Notes: generated from the sequence alone by a model not told the origin. Shown: positions 1-10,563, counted from the first letter of the stretch. The stretch: 64,000 nt of DNA from Paraburkholderia sp. BL23I1N1 (GCF_003610295.1 NZ_RAPV01000003.1:310001-374000); one strand, 5' to 3'. A program made the numbers and translations.

Positions 1-413
1 CGGTGATCGCGATGGTGTTCGTGTCGCGCAGCGCGGACCGCAAGCGCGAGCGGCGCTGGCATATCGCGTTGCCGGCATTCGCCGGGGCGATCGGCCTCGT
101 GCTCTCCGTGGTGTGGACGCACAACACGGCGCTGGCCATGGCCTCGCTCACGCTCGCGACCATGGGCATCCTGACCACCCTGCCGCTGTTCTGGAGTTTG
201 CCGACAGCAATTCTCGCCGGCACGGGCGCGGCGGCCGGCATCGCGATGATCAATTCGATCGGCAATCTTGCGGGCTTTCTCAGCCCGTACGCGGTCGGCT
301 GGTTGAAGCAGGCAACGGCCGCGAATGACTCAGGCATGTATATGCTGGCGGCATTCATGGTCCTCGGCGGACTGCTCGCGATCAGTGTGCCCGCGAAGAT
401 GGTCAACAAGTAA
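1..413 (+). CDS. MFS transporter, C-terminal part (cut by window start)
   Basis: The reading frame is open at the window edge and ends in TAA at 411-413, so only the last ~136 residues are visible. They form four or five hydrophobic segments with the small-residue pattern of the last helices of a major facilitator protein. The stretch GIAMINSIGNLAGFLSPY is typical of the anion:cation symporter branch of the MFS (organic anion uptake with protons). The substrate cannot be read from this fragment. The gene converges on hemY and shares a strong hairpin with it. Family assignment is good, subfamily tentative. Confidence 0.75.
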   Translation, partial: VIAMVFVSRSADRKRERRWHIALPAFAGAIGLVLSVVWTHNTALAMASLTLATMGILTTLPLFWSLPTAILAGTGAAAGIAMINSIGNLAGFLSPYAVGWLKQATAANDSGMYMLAAFMVLGGLLAISVPAKMVNK

Positions 414-516
414 AAGCGGCTCGCTGGATGACGTAACGCAGGAGCCTCCGTCAACTGCACCACGTCACGCGTCACTCTTCACGCCTGACGCTTCAACGAA
501 AACAGCAAATACAACG

Positions 517-555
517 AAAGAGCCCCCGGCGCCTTGAAGCGCCGGGGGCTCTTTT
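517..555. terminator. Bidirectional intrinsic terminator between MFS gene and hemY
   Basis: A perfect 16-bp stem (AAAGAGCCCCCGGCGC and its complement) with a six-base loop is flanked by A and T runs. It lies between two convergent genes and can stop transcription from both sides. Confidence 0.9.
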
Positions 556-603
556 CCATCTACCGAAGTGCGCGATCAACCGCACGCAGCATCGATCACA
601 GCA

Positions 604-1794
604 TCAAACGATATTCATCGCCAACGCGCTCTCACGATAGTGCTGGCTCGCCTTGTCGGAATCGCCAAGCTGTTCATGCAAACGCGCCAACGCGCGATGC
701 GAACGAATCTTCAGCGTCTCGTTGTCGGCCAGTTTCAGCGCGCGCTCGAGGAACGATTGCGCCTTGCCCCACAACTGCTGATGCAAACACAAACGGCCCA
801 AGGCGAACATCAAGTCCGCGTCTTCCGGGCGATCCTTCTGCCACCCTTCGGCCTTCTGGATCAGCGGCAACGCGTCGCCTCCGGTCGTATCCGGATAACG
901 CCGCAACAGACGCGCGTCCCAGTTCTGCGCCAACGCTTCTTCCACGATCTTGCGTGCTTCCTGCGGACGATTCAGCGACACCAGCAGTTCGGCGGCGAGA
1001 TCGGCGAGACGCGGCGAATGACGCTCCGTGGCCGACAGCGAACTCCACAACTCCAGCAGCGCATCAGCATTGTGACGCCGGTCGCGCAGCAGGTTTTCCG
1101 CTGCGAGCTGACGCAGGCGCACCGCTACCGCCGGATGGATCGCTTCGCGCTTTTCCAGTGTCTTGACGAGCTTGAGCACTTCGCCCCAGTTCTTCAATTG
1201 CTGTTGCGCGCGCAACATGATCTGCTGCGCGTGAATGCGCCGCGCGCCCTGCGATTGCATTTCGGTGAGCGCGGTCAGCGCGCCGTCCGCGTCACGGCCA
1301 TCGGCGCGCATGTCGGCGGTGGCCATCAGGCGTGCGTCCTGCCAGTCGGCTTCGTCGATCTGGGCGAGCCATTCGTCGCGCCGCGCGTATTCACGCATGC
1401 GGTGCGCTGCGGTGGCCGCGATCAAACCGGCCGCGCCCTTGTTGTCGCCATTCGTGAGCGAATCTTTCGCGGCTTTTTCAGCGCGCGAGAAACGCCCGGC
1501 ATACAGATTGCCGATCGCGTCGCGCAATGCGGCGTGCGCCTTCGCGACCCGCGAGCGAGCGCGATAGGCCGCCACGCGCTGCGGCATGCGCCAGATATTG
1601 CGCACGATGCGCAGCAGCGCGTACAGCATGATGAACAGCACCACCAGCCCGACCACGAACAGATTCAGCGAGAGGTCGACGCGATACGGCGGATAGATCA
1701 GCAGCACCTGCCCCATGTCGAAGCGCCCGACCACCGCCAGCACCACCGCGATGGCGAACAGCAACGCGAGCCATAGAAGTCCCCGGATTGCCAT
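604..1794 (-). CDS. hemY: HemY, haem-biosynthesis-associated TPR membrane protein
   Basis: A 396-residue inner-membrane protein. Two hydrophobic segments at about residues 5-25 and 40-62 make the HemY N-terminal domain, and the rest is helical with TPR-like repeats (LFALGRLCLHQQLWGKAQSF near residue 330). In proteobacteria it is encoded with hemC/hemD/hemX and is linked to late porphyrin steps; its exact biochemical role is not settled. It is unrelated to the protoporphyrinogen oxidase also called HemY in Gram-positives. The start lies 2 bases after the hemDX stop, so it is the third gene of a hemC-hemDX-hemY operon. Length and context are normal. Confidence 0.9.
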   Translation of the reverse strand: MAIRGLLWLALLFAIAVVLAVVGRFDMGQVLLIYPPYRVDLSLNLFVVGLVVLFIMLYALLRIVRNIWRMPQRVAAYRARSRVAKAHAALRDAIGNLYAGRFSRAEKAAKDSLTNGDNKGAAGLIAATAAHRMREYARRDEWLAQIDEADWQDARLMATADMRADGRDADGALTALTEMQSQGARRIHAQQIMLRAQQQLKNWGEVLKLVKTLEKREAIHPAVAVRLRQLAAENLLRDRRHNADALLELWSSLSATERHSPRLADLAAELLVSLNRPQEARKIVEEALAQNWDARLLRRYPDTTGGDALPLIQKAEGWQKDRPEDADLMFALGRLCLHQQLWGKAQSFLERALKLADNETLKIRSHRALARLHEQLGDSDKASQHYRESALAMNIV

Positions 1795-1796
1795 GA

Positions 1797-3815
1797 TTAA
1801 CCTCGGCTCCGGTATTGATTGACGGCCTGCAGGCTGGTGTTCAGATTCGGCAGTTCAACGGCGGCCGAGCCCGCATCCACCTGCTTGACCAGATCGCTCA
1901 CGGTCTGCGTTTTCTTCGACGTGCCGTCGAAATAGCGCGTGAGCGCGGCCTGCGCCGCCTGCAGATCGGACTTCAGCGTGGTCTGGTTGCGCGAGAGCAG
2001 TGCAAGCCGCGCCGACAGCAAACGCAGCTTCAGATTCTCGCGCACGAAGTAGCCTTGATCGGGCGTGACGAGCATGGCGTCGGCGTTGTCGATGCGGCGC
2101 ACCTGCACGAGGCTCGTCAACTGCTGGCCGATGCCGGTCGTGACTTCACGCCACCACACTTTCCAGCGCGGCTCGCCGGTGGCCGCGGCCACCTTCGCCG
2201 TGTCGGCCCAGGTGGCGGCCTTCGGCGTGACGTGGGCAATCGGTGCTTCGCCGGACAGCGGCAACGCGTCGACCTGGTCGATCGCGTTATCGAGCTTGAT
2301 CGCCATGCCCGTCAGATCCGTGGACGGCGCGGCCTTCAGCTTGTTGATATCTTGCGCGATCGCTTTGCGCACGGTAACGGCCTGCGGGCTATCCGAGGCG
2401 GCAAGACGCGTGTCCGCGCTTTGCAGCGCGAATAGCGCGAGTTGCGTATTGCCGGTGAGCTGCAATTGCTGGCTCGCGGCCGAGAGCATCTGGCCGACTT
2501 CAGCCATCGTCCAGTCGTCGCGATTGCGCGCGAGATCGGTGTATTGCTGCTGCAGCGCCTGCTGCGCGGTTTGCGCATCGGCGAGCTTGCCTTCGAGTTG
2601 CGCGACCTGCGCATCCGATTGATGCACCGAGGCCAGCGCCTGATCGGTCTTGATGCGCAATTCGTTGGTCTGCGTGTCGTTCGCCTGCTGGCGTTGCGCG
2701 AGGTGCTGCTCGGTGCGTTCCACCTTGCGATTGAGCGCATAGCCGCCCACGCCCGCCGCGCAAGCGATGACCACAACGACAAACCACAGCAGCGGTCCGC
2801 TCGCGCTGCGGCGCTTTTGCGCTTCGTAGGGCGTGAAGGGTGGATTCGGCGGCAAGGCAGTGCTTGCGGCCGGCTGGGGTGAAGCGGTCGTGGATGCGTT
2901 CGTTTCAGTCATGCGTGATTTAGCCGGTGAAAGAGCCGGGTTGGACGGTACCGGTTGAACTACGGTCGGCACGGCAGCAAGCAAGGCGCGGGCAATGCGA
3001 TCATCGCCCGCGCCGGACACCGTAATGCTATCAAAACCCAATGCCCGCGCGGTCTGCGCGATACGGGGATGCGGCGTAACCAGGTTGGCGTGCTTCAGTT
3101 GCGCGATTTCGTCTGCGGTCAGATGCTCCTGCGCGAGTTCATGCAGATTGCGCACGCCCTCCGAACTGGTGAGCAGCCAGGCGTGCGGCTCGCCGGCAAG
3201 CAGTGTGTGCACACGCGCCCAGCCGCCGATCGACGGTTCCGGCACGAGGCGGCGATAGGCCGCGACGGTTTCGACTTCGGCACCCGCTTCGCGCAAACGG
3301 TCGGCCAGCCATTCGCGGCCGCCGTCGCCGCGCACGATCAGGACGCGCTTGCCCTCGAGGCTCGCCGCGCCGAGCGCGGTATCGATTGCCGCGAACAGGC
3401 CTTCGGAATCGAAGCGCGCGGTATCGTCATCGGATACGGACGGCGGGCTGATCACCTTGTACGCCGGCGCGGTGACGCCGTGGCGCGCCAGCGCCTGCAC
3501 ACTGCCCGGCCCGACTACGCCGATCGGCAGCGCATGCGGCCAGATCGCATCGCTGCGGGCAAACGCGTGATCGACCGCATTGGGCGAGACGAATACCACC
3601 AGTGCGTAGCGTTCCAGTGAAGCCAGCGCGGCGCGCAACGGCGCTTCGTCAGTGACAGGGGCGATGTCGATCAGCGGAAAGTCGAGCACCGCGACGTCTG
3701 CTGCTGCGAGTTGCGCGATCAATTCGTTCGACTGACCGGCCGGTCGCGTAATCACAACCGTGAACGCCGCCTTGCCGACGGGTGAGGATGCGTTGCCCGG
3801 GATATCGGCCGCCAT
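1797..3815 (-). CDS. hemDX: HemDX: fused uroporphyrinogen-III synthase and HemX membrane protein
   Basis: A 672-residue two-part protein. Residues ~15-285 form uroporphyrinogen-III synthase (VVITRPAGQSNELIAQLAA at the start, VFVSPNAVDHAF, LLTSSEGVRNL), which closes hydroxymethylbilane into uroporphyrinogen III in the cytoplasm. After a Pro/Ala linker come one TM helix (~345-365), a coiled coil rich in Gln (~370-440) and the HemX domain. HemX is often annotated as uroporphyrin-III C-methyltransferase, but no SAM-methylase motif is visible. The ATG at 3815 overlaps the hemC stop as TGATG and is preferred to the GTG at 3818. The fusion is known in Burkholderiaceae. Confidence 0.92.
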   Translation of the reverse strand: MAADIPGNASSPVGKAAFTVVITRPAGQSNELIAQLAAADVAVLDFPLIDIAPVTDEAPLRAALASLERYALVVFVSPNAVDHAFARSDAIWPHALPIGVVGPGSVQALARHGVTAPAYKVISPPSVSDDDTARFDSEGLFAAIDTALGAASLEGKRVLIVRGDGGREWLADRLREAGAEVETVAAYRRLVPEPSIGGWARVHTLLAGEPHAWLLTSSEGVRNLHELAQEHLTADEIAQLKHANLVTPHPRIAQTARALGFDSITVSGAGDDRIARALLAAVPTVVQPVPSNPALSPAKSRMTETNASTTASPQPAASTALPPNPPFTPYEAQKRRSASGPLLWFVVVVIACAAGVGGYALNRKVERTEQHLAQRQQANDTQTNELRIKTDQALASVHQSDAQVAQLEGKLADAQTAQQALQQQYTDLARNRDDWTMAEVGQMLSAASQQLQLTGNTQLALFALQSADTRLAASDSPQAVTVRKAIAQDINKLKAAPSTDLTGMAIKLDNAIDQVDALPLSGEAPIAHVTPKAATWADTAKVAAATGEPRWKVWWREVTTGIGQQLTSLVQVRRIDNADAMLVTPDQGYFVRENLKLRLLSARLALLSRNQTTLKSDLQAAQAALTRYFDGTSKKTQTVSDLVKQVDAGSAAVELPNLNTSLQAVNQYRSRG

Positions 3816-4831
3816 CACTCGCCGGTCGCCGCACTGTCCGACGCGCCGTCGGCTGACGCTGCCGCGGGACCGCTGGCCGTGCTCAGCGCACGAACGATCT
3901 CCATTGCGCCTTGCTGTTCGAGCGCGTTCGCCACTTCCCGGCCGAGCGCAACAGCATGTTCGACGGTGGGCGCCGGCGCCGATGCCTGCGCGCTCAGGAC
4001 ACGCTGGCCGTCAGGCGTAGCGACGATGCCGCGCAAATGCAGCGCGCCGTCGTGCCAGGTTGCATAGGCCGCGAGCGGCACTTCGCAACTGCCGCCGAGG
4101 GCGCGCGACACCATCCGCTCCGCTTCGACGGCCGCGGCCGTATGTTCGTGATGCAGCGGCGCGAGCCATGCGGCGAGGTCCGCGCGATCGGCGCGAATCT
4201 CGATGCCGAGCGCGCCCTGACCGGCTGCGGGCAAGCTGTCTTCGGGATCGAGCAGCGCGCGGATGCGCTCGCCGAGACCCAAACGCTTCAAACCGGCCGC
4301 CGCCAGAATGATCGCCGCGTAGTCGCCGCGATCAAGTTTCGACAGACGTGTGTCCAGATTGCCGCGCAGCGGCCGCACCACGAGATGCGGGTAACGCATG
4401 CGCAGCATGGCCTCGCGGCGCAGGCTGGAGGTGCCGACCACGGCGCCGGCCGGCAGCGCGGCTAGCGAGTCGTAATCGTTGGAGACGAGCGCGTCGCGCG
4501 GATCTTCGCGCTCCATGATGGTGGACAGCGCAAAGCCCGCGGGCAATTCCATCGGCACGTCTTTGAGCGAGTGCACGGCCAGATCGGCGCGGCCGTCGGC
4601 CAGCGCCGCTTCCAGTTCCTTGACGAAAAGGCCCTTACCACCAACCTTCGACAAAGTGCGATCGAGAATTTGATCCCCACGTGTCGTCATTCCGAGGATT
4701 TTTACGTCACAAGATGGATATAATTTGTGCAGCGCACATCGCACATGCTCCGCTTGCCACATGGCAAGGCGGCTTTCTCGCGACGCAATCACAAGCGTGT
4801 GGGGTGGCGCAAAAAACGTCTCGGTGTTCAT
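3815..4831 (-). CDS. hemC: Porphobilinogen deaminase (hydroxymethylbilane synthase)
   Basis: 338 residues. It polymerises four porphobilinogen units into hydroxymethylbilane in the cytoplasm. Family marks are [16 protein letters not shown] at the N-terminus, [20 protein letters not shown], the Arg-rich SSLRREAML substrate-binding segment, and the Cys in [12 protein letters not shown] that carries the dipyrromethane cofactor. The frame runs further upstream to 5038, but the ATG at 4831 gives the standard N-terminus. The last ~25 residues form a low-complexity Ala/Ser tail beyond the usual end. Its stop overlaps the hemDX start, implying translational coupling. It is divergent from ppc. Confidence 0.95.
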   Translation of the reverse strand: MNTETFFAPPHTLVIASRESRLAMWQAEHVRCALHKLYPSCDVKILGMTTRGDQILDRTLSKVGGKGLFVKELEAALADGRADLAVHSLKDVPMELPAGFALSTIMEREDPRDALVSNDYDSLAALPAGAVVGTSSLRREAMLRMRYPHLVVRPLRGNLDTRLSKLDRGDYAAIILAAAGLKRLGLGERIRALLDPEDSLPAAGQGALGIEIRADRADLAAWLAPLHHEHTAAAVEAERMVSRALGGSCEVPLAAYATWHDGALHLRGIVATPDGQRVLSAQASAPAPTVEHAVALGREVANALEQQGAMEIVRALSTASGPAAASADGASDSAATGE

Positions 4832-5292
4832 TAGCTTGCTGATCGAATGACGGGATGTAATAACAATCAATGTTAGCACGCGCCCTTGTGTCTCAAGGCA
4901 CAGCGGAGCGCCGTGCCGACGCGGTATCGATGGAGGAGACGGGCTTCGCAGCGCGCGCGCCTGCCCCATCCCAGCCTGTTCAAGCACGGTCGTTCGCGCA
5001 CCGGGGCGCGGCATGCGGGATGATGCAATGCGGCGCAACGTGCCTCATGAGCCTGACGTGCATGCACTGCGCTTCGTGCGCTTTGTACGCTTCGTGCACA
5101 TGCACGTGTGGCCACCCTCTCCGGCGTATTGCCATCGGCGCATACCGCTTTGTCCAGGCTTCGTCCGGGCTTAGTCCTGGTTCCAGCCTGGTTCCATGCT
5201 GGTTTCATGCAGTTCACGTTGCAACTCATTGTGCAGTTCCGCAGTAGCAGTTCATCACTCAACAGACCCTGGCTTCCCTGAGGAAACCCATC
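4832..5292. other. hemC-ppc divergent intergenic region
   Basis: About 460 bases with no credible gene. At 5171-5210 there is a run of three imperfect ~11-base repeats of the form CTGGTTCCA(G/T)G. A good Shine-Dalgarno stretch, TGAGGAAAC, at about 5279-5287 supports the GTG start of ppc. Promoters for both genes must lie here, but no clear -35/-10 pair stands out. Confidence 0.5.
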
Positions 5293-8200
5293 GTGACGTC
5301 TTCCGGACCGGCGCGCCCTGCCCGCCGCAACACTGCATCGCCCAAGGCTCAAGCAGCCGACGCCGCCGCTTCTGCCTCCGCCGCAACGGCCACCCAGTCC
5401 ACCCCGGCCAAACGCGCCGGCAAAGCGGCCAAGGCAACCCAGGCCGCTCACGTCGCCAAAACGCCCAAGTCCGCGAAAACCTCCGCGCCTGCGAAAGCGG
5501 ACAAAGCCGTGAAGGCCGTGAAAGCAGATAAAGCGACGCAAGCCGCCAAAGCGCCCAAGCTGCAAACCGTTTTGCAGGAGACGATCGCGCCCGCTTCGAA
5601 AAGCAGCGGCCGCACGCGTGAGGACAAGGATCATCCGCTGTTTCAGGACATCCGCTATCTCGGCCGCCTGCTCGGCGACGTGCTGCGCGAACAGGAAGGC
5701 GACGCGGTGTTCGACGTCGTGGAAACGATCCGCCAGACCGCCGTGCGTTTTCGCCGTGAGGACGACAACGCCGCCGCGCAGACGCTCGACAAGAAACTGC
5801 GAACGCTGAGCCCGGAGCAAACGGTCAGCGTGGTGCGCGCGTTCAGCTACTTCTCGCATCTTGCGAATATCGCTGAAGACCGCCACCGCAATCGCCGTCA
5901 CCGGATTCACGCGCTGGCCGGCTCGACCTCGCAACCCGGCACCATGGCGCATGCGCTCGAACGGCTCGTCGAGGCGAACGCCGCCGCGACGCCGGTGCTG
6001 CAGCAGTTCTTCAACGAGGCGTTGATCGTGCCGGTCCTGACCGCGCACCCTACCGAAGTGCAGCGCAAGAGTATTCTCGACGCGCAGCACGACGTCGCGC
6101 GCCTCCTGGCCGAACGCGATCAGCCGTTGACCAACCGCGAACGCGCGCGCAACGAAGCCATGCTGCGCGCCAGCGTCACGTCGCTCTGGCAAACGCGCAT
6201 GCTGCGCGACTCGCGTCTGACGGTTGCCGATGAAATCGAAAACGCGCTGTCGTATTACCGCGCCACGTTCCTCGAAGAAATTCCGGCGCTCTACGCCGAT
6301 ATCGAAGAAGCGCTCGCCGAGCACGGCCTCGACGCGCGTCTGCCGCCGTTCTTCCAGATGGGCAGCTGGATCGGCGGCGATCGCGACGGCAATCCGAACG
6401 TCACGGCGGAAACGCTCGAGCACGCGATCACCCGCCAGGCCGCGGTGATCTTCGAACACTATATGGAGCAGGTGCACAAGCTGGGCGCCGAGCTGTCGGT
6501 GTCGAACCTGCTGGCCGGCGCAAGCGACGCGTTGAAAGCACTCGCGGCCGCTTCGCCCGACCGGTCGCCGCACCGTACCGACGAACCGTATCGCCGCGCC
6601 TTGATCGGCATGTACACACGGCTCGCGGCTAGCGCGCGCGTGCGTCTTGGCGAAGGCAGCGTGCCGGTGCGCAGTGCGGGCCGCGGCGCGGCGCCGGTGC
6701 GCGCCAAACCGTACGACGACTCCGCCGAATTCGTGCGCGACCTGCACGTGCTGATCGATTCGCTCGCCGAGCATCATGGCGCCCCGCTCGCGGCACCCCG
6801 CCTGTCGCCGCTCACGCGCGCCGCCGAAGTGTTCGGCTTCCATCTGGCGAGCATCGACTTGCGCCAGAGCTCGGACATCCATGAAGCCGTGATCGCCGAG
6901 CTGCTGAAACGCGCGGGCGTGGAAAACGACTATGCGTCGCTCTCCGAAGAAGACAAGCTCAAGGTGCTGCTCGCCGAACTGTCACAGCCGCGCCCCTTGC
7001 GTCTGCCGTACGGCGAATACTCCGACCTCGTGAAGAGTGAACTCGGCGTGCTCGAAGAGGCTCGCGTCACGCGCGAGAAGTTCGGCGCGCGCGCGGTGCG
7101 CAACTACATCATTTCGCACACGGAGACCGTCAGCGATCTGGTCGAAGTGATGTTGCTGCAAAAGGAAACCGGCCTGCTGCACGGACGTCTCGGCGACGCG
7201 AACGATCCGGCGAGAGCGGCCTTGATGGTGATTCCGCTGTTCGAGACGATTCCCGACTTGCGCAACGCGCCGCACATCATGCGCGATCTGATCGCGCTGC
7301 CGGGCGTGGGTGCACTGATCGAACATCGGGGCAACGAGCAGGAAGTGATGCTCGGTTATTCGGATAGCAACAAGGACGGCGGCTTCCTGACGTCGAACTG
7401 GGAGCTGTACCGCGCCGAACTGGCACTGGTGTCGCTGTTCAATGAACGCGGCGTGACCTTGCGCCTGTTCCACGGACGGGGCGGCACGGTGGGCCGTGGC
7501 GGTGGTCCGACGTATCAGGCGATTCTGTCGCAGCCTCCGGGCACTGTGGACGGCCAGATCCGTTTGACCGAGCAAGGCGAGGTGATCGCCAGCAAGTTCG
7601 GCAATCCGGAAATCGGCCGGCGCAATCTGGAAACGGTGGTGGCCGCGACGCTCGAAGCGTCGCTCCTGCCGCACGGCAACGCCCCGGCGGAACTGCCTGT
7701 GTTCGAAGAGACCATGCAGCAATTGTCCGACGCGGCAATGGCGTCGTATCGCGCGCTGGTCTATGAAACGCCGGGCTTCAAGGAGTATTTCTTCGAGTCG
7801 ACACCGATCTCGGAGATCGCCGAATTGAACATCGGTAGCCGTCCGGCTTCGCGCAAATTGCAGGACCCGAAGCAACGCAAAATCGAAGATCTGCGCGCGA
7901 TTCCGTGGGGCTTCTCGTGGGGCCAATGCCGTTTGCTGCTGACCGGCTGGTATGGTTTCGGCAGCGCCGTGGCCGCGCATCTGGACAGCGCGCCGAGCGA
8001 CGCCGAGCGCACCCGCCGTCTTGCGCTGCTCAAGAAGATGCACAAGACCTGGCCGTTCTTCTCGAACCTGCTCTCCAACATGGACATGGTGCTGGCGAAG
8101 ACCGACCTCGCGGTGGCCTCGCGCTACGCACAGCTCGTGTCGGACAAGAAGCTGCGCAAGCACGTGTTCGAGCGGATCGTCGCGGAATGGGAGCGCACGT

Positions 8201-8421
8201 CGAAGGTGTTGTCGGAGATTACCGGCAAGAGCGAACGGCTCGCGGAGAATCCGCTGCTCGCGCGCTCCATCAAGAACCGCTTCCCGTATCTCGACCCGCT
8301 CAATCACTTGCAGGTCGAGTTGCTCAAGCGTCACCGTGCGGGCGATACGAACGCACGCGTGCGACGCGGGATTCATTTGAGCATCAACGGGATTGCGGCG
8401 GGCTTGCGTAATACGGGCTGA
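5293..8421 (+). CDS. ppc: Phosphoenolpyruvate carboxylase with Lys/Ala-rich N-terminal extension
   Basis: 1,042 residues. It converts PEP and bicarbonate to oxaloacetate, refilling the TCA cycle. Catalytic landmarks are all present: [13 protein letters not shown] (catalytic His), [33 protein letters not shown] and [14 protein letters not shown]. The conserved fold begins only near residue 113 ([16 protein letters not shown]). The first ~110 residues are a disordered Ala/Lys/Pro tract with AAKA/KAVKA repeats like histone H1 tails. The start is GTG with a well placed GAGGAAA. A clear terminator follows. The enzyme is certain; the role of the tail is unknown. Confidence 0.97.
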   Translation: MTSSGPARPARRNTASPKAQAADAAASASAATATQSTPAKRAGKAAKATQAAHVAKTPKSAKTSAPAKADKAVKAVKADKATQAAKAPKLQTVLQETIAPASKSSGRTREDKDHPLFQDIRYLGRLLGDVLREQEGDAVFDVVETIRQTAVRFRREDDNAAAQTLDKKLRTLSPEQTVSVVRAFSYFSHLANIAEDRHRNRRHRIHALAGSTSQPGTMAHALERLVEANAAATPVLQQFFNEALIVPVLTAHPTEVQRKSILDAQHDVARLLAERDQPLTNRERARNEAMLRASVTSLWQTRMLRDSRLTVADEIENALSYYRATFLEEIPALYADIEEALAEHGLDARLPPFFQMGSWIGGDRDGNPNVTAETLEHAITRQAAVIFEHYMEQVHKLGAELSVSNLLAGASDALKALAAASPDRSPHRTDEPYRRALIGMYTRLAASARVRLGEGSVPVRSAGRGAAPVRAKPYDDSAEFVRDLHVLIDSLAEHHGAPLAAPRLSPLTRAAEVFGFHLASIDLRQSSDIHEAVIAELLKRAGVENDYASLSEEDKLKVLLAELSQPRPLRLPYGEYSDLVKSELGVLEEARVTREKFGARAVRNYIISHTETVSDLVEVMLLQKETGLLHGRLGDANDPARAALMVIPLFETIPDLRNAPHIMRDLIALPGVGALIEHRGNEQEVMLGYSDSNKDGGFLTSNWELYRAELALVSLFNERGVTLRLFHGRGGTVGRGGGPTYQAILSQPPGTVDGQIRLTEQGEVIASKFGNPEIGRRNLETVVAATLEASLLPHGNAPAELPVFEETMQQLSDAAMASYRALVYETPGFKEYFFESTPISEIAELNIGSRPASRKLQDPKQRKIEDLRAIPWGFSWGQCRLLLTGWYGFGSAVAAHLDSAPSDAERTRRLALLKKMHKTWPFFSNLLSNMDMVLAKTDLAVASRYAQLVSDKKLRKHVFERIVAEWERTSKVLSEITGKSERLAENPLLARSIKNRFPYLDPLNHLQVELLKRHRAGDTNARVRRGIHLSINGIAAGLRNTG

Positions 8422-8473
8422 TCGAAGCCGATTGAACCGGCGGTCTGTCTCTCGCGGTAGCCGCCTGCGAAAA

Positions 8474-8519
8474 GAAGCCGGGCGCGGAGCAGTTTGCCGC
8501 GCCCGGCTTCGTCGTTTTT
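8474..8519 (+). terminator. Intrinsic terminator after ppc
   Basis: A 14-bp stem (GAAGCCGGGCGCGG with its complement at 8497-8510) is followed by GTCGTTTTT. It lies 52 bases after the ppc stop. Confidence 0.85.
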
Positions 8520-8586
8520 GCGCCGTGTGTTTTCAGGCCGTATCGGCCGCTACTTCGGTGCGGCCACGCGTTATTACGTTACTGCG

Positions 8587-9339
8587 TTATTGCGCCTCGA
8601 TCATCAGCGCGTCGAGCTTGAACGAGCCGTCTTCCTGCACGTCGAAATACTGACGCACCTCATCGGGGGACTTGTTCCACAGCGAGCGAATCGCAATCAC
8701 GTGCGGCTCCGGCGTACGCATGCGCGCCACCCACGAGCTGAACTCGATCGCGATGCGCCAACGCTCGCGAATCGATGCCTTGAAACCGGCCGCTTCGAAA
8801 AACGCGATCCATTCGTCGGCGCGGTAGTCGCGGATATGCGAGCCGTCGCGCAACACTTCGATTGACTGAATATACGTGTCGAGCAGCGGATGATCGATGC
8901 CGGCGATGTCGATGAACAACACCTTGCCGCCCGGCTTTAACACGCGCCGCACTTCGGCCAACGCATGCGGCACGTCGTGCCAGTGATGCGCGCTCATCCG
9001 GCTGATGACCCAGTCGAACGAATGGTCGTCGAACGGCAGCGTTTCGGCGGCGCCCTGTTGCGTGCAAATGTTGCTCAGGCCGCGGTCCTTCGCGGCGCCG
9101 TCGACCGTCGCCAGCATTTGCGGCGCGATGTCGTACGCGACCACTTCTTTTGCGTGCGGCGCCACCGCGAAACTCGCATGACCCGCACCGCAACCCATGT
9201 CGAGCACCTTTGCATCCGGCGTCGCGGCGATCGATCGGGCCAGCGTCTGCAGATCGGCGCCGGTGGCATGCGTCTGACTCGTGAAATACGCGGCGGCGGT
9301 CGAGCCGAAGGCGTCGGCAACTTGATCGTGGTGCTTCAT
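8587..9339 (-). CDS. Class I SAM-dependent methyltransferase (UbiE/Methyltransf_11 type)
   Basis: 250 residues, cytoplasmic. The SAM-binding site is clear: KVLDMGCGAGHASFAVA (motif I, ~residues 44-60), an acidic end of strand 2 (VVAYDI), and a motif IV/post-motif region FDWVISRMSAHHWHDV followed by VRRVLKPGGKVLFIDIAG. This is the layout of small-molecule methyltransferases related to UbiE, but the substrate is unknown. It is not the ubiquinone enzyme itself judging by context, since no ubi genes are nearby. It is divergent from a Xre-type regulator at 9507 with a shared 167-base promoter region, so control by that regulator is likely but inferred. Confidence 0.85.
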   Translation of the reverse strand: MKHHDQVADAFGSTAAAYFTSQTHATGADLQTLARSIAATPDAKVLDMGCGAGHASFAVAPHAKEVVAYDIAPQMLATVDGAAKDRGLSNICTQQGAAETLPFDDHSFDWVISRMSAHHWHDVPHALAEVRRVLKPGGKVLFIDIAGIDHPLLDTYIQSIEVLRDGSHIRDYRADEWIAFFEAAGFKASIRERWRIAIEFSSWVARMRTPEPHVIAIRSLWNKSPDEVRQYFDVQEDGSFKLDALMIEAQ

Positions 9340-9435
9340 GGAAGGCTCCGGTTATCCAGGTGGGGTTGGGCGGGCTTGGGCCGGGTGGGTCTCGAGGGCG
9401 CTGCGCCGTTCCAGCCGTTACAATAGAACCCGCCG

Positions 9436-9447
9436 TGTACCAGTACA
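9436..9447. promoter_or_regulatory. Candidate operator TGTAC-N2-GTACA
   Basis: A short palindrome, TGTACCAGTACA, lies between the divergent methyltransferase and Xre-regulator genes, about 60 bases before the regulator ATG. Position and symmetry suit a dimeric helix-turn-helix protein; binding is inferred. Confidence 0.4.
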
Positions 9448-9506
9448 AGTTAAGCAATTATTCTGGTATCAATAACACCACCTCCACCAAGCGCTGCCTG
9501 ACAAGA

Positions 9507-10319
9507 ATGACCACGCCGCCCTCCGCCGACAACCCGCCGCCGCTCGACGCCACACCTGCCCGCGCACTCGGCGATTTCATCCGCGCTCACCGCGAACGGC
9601 TCACGCCGCAAGCGCTCGGCCTGCCGCCCGGCCCGCGCCGCCGCACGCCCGGCTTGCGGCGCGAGGAAGTCGCGCAGCTATGCGGCGTCAGCCCAACCTG
9701 GTACACGTGGATCGAACAGGGCCGCCCGGTCTCCGCCTCCGCCGAGGCGCTGGCGCGGATCGCTGTCGCGCTGCAACTGTCGCGTGCCGAGCGGGCGTAT
9801 CTGTTCGAGCTGGCCGCGCAGCGCGACCCGGCCGAGCCCGATCCGGCCGCCGCCGACGCCCCCGCCACCCTGCTCGAAACCGTGCAGCTCGTGAACGCGC
9901 CGGCTTACGTGCTCGACCGGCAGTGGAACGCGCTCGCCTGGAACGCGCGCGCCGCCGACCTGTTCGTCGGCTGGCTGGACGGTACGCACGACCGCAATCT
10001 GCTGCGCTACACCTTCACCGAGCCGGCCGCACGCGAGCTGATCGTCGACTGGGACACGCGGGCGCGGCGTCTCGCGGCCGAATTCCGCGCGGATTCGATC
10101 CGTCATCTGAACGACGCTCCCACGCGCGGGTTGATCGACTCGCTCTCCGCCGCCAGCGACGCGTTCGCGCGCTTCTGGGCGTCGCAGGATGTCGGCGGCC
10201 GTGAAGGCGGCCGGCGCGAATTCAATCATCCGCGCGACGGCCGCATCGTCTACGACCAGATCACCTTCAAGCCCGCGCATCGCGAGGATCTGAAGCTGGT
10301 GGTGCTGGTGCGGGAGTAG
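9507..10319 (+). CDS. Xre-family regulator with MmyB-like ligand-binding domain
   Basis: 270 residues. The N-terminal helix-turn-helix (about residues 15-85) includes PGLRREEVAQLCGVSPTWY and TWIEQGRPVSASAEALARI, the hallmark of Actinobacteria- and Burkholderia-type Xre/MmyB regulators. The C-terminal ~170 residues, with YVLDRQWNALAWNARAADLF and later FNHPRDGRIVYDQITF, match the MmyB-like PAS-type ligand-binding domain. The frame is open from 9360, but the ATG at 9507 gives the usual start. Such proteins commonly repress a divergent enzyme gene, here the methyltransferase at 8587. The ligand is unknown. Confidence 0.85.
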   Translation: MTTPPSADNPPPLDATPARALGDFIRAHRERLTPQALGLPPGPRRRTPGLRREEVAQLCGVSPTWYTWIEQGRPVSASAEALARIAVALQLSRAERAYLFELAAQRDPAEPDPAAADAPATLLETVQLVNAPAYVLDRQWNALAWNARAADLFVGWLDGTHDRNLLRYTFTEPAARELIVDWDTRARRLAAEFRADSIRHLNDAPTRGLIDSLSAASDAFARFWASQDVGGREGGRREFNHPRDGRIVYDQITFKPAHREDLKLVVLVRE

Positions 10320-10563
10320 CCGCGGTGGCGCAGTGGCGCGCTGCGGCACACGCAGCCGCCAGCGCATTCGCGCCGTCTGCGTTTCTCCGGGCGGCTCGTC
10401 AGAAGCCGGCGTCGCAAGTGCTTTTGCCTATGCGGCCTCGGGCGAGCGGCATCTTTGAGGCCGTCCGCCAGTGTTAAAATCCCAGTCTTTCGCTCATTCC
10501 GATGGCGCCTGCACCGTACGCAAACGCCGTCAGCGTCCTCACCTCGTTCAACTGCCCAACACC

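Noticed and set aside
568..1776. Plus-strand 402-codon frame over hemY
   Set aside because: Antisense to a well supported gene; composition rich in Arg, Gln and His with no motif.
4873..6882. Long minus-strand open frame (669 codons) across ppc
   Set aside because: It is the antisense shadow of ppc, Arg/Gly-rich without any recognisable domain; high GC keeps antisense frames open.
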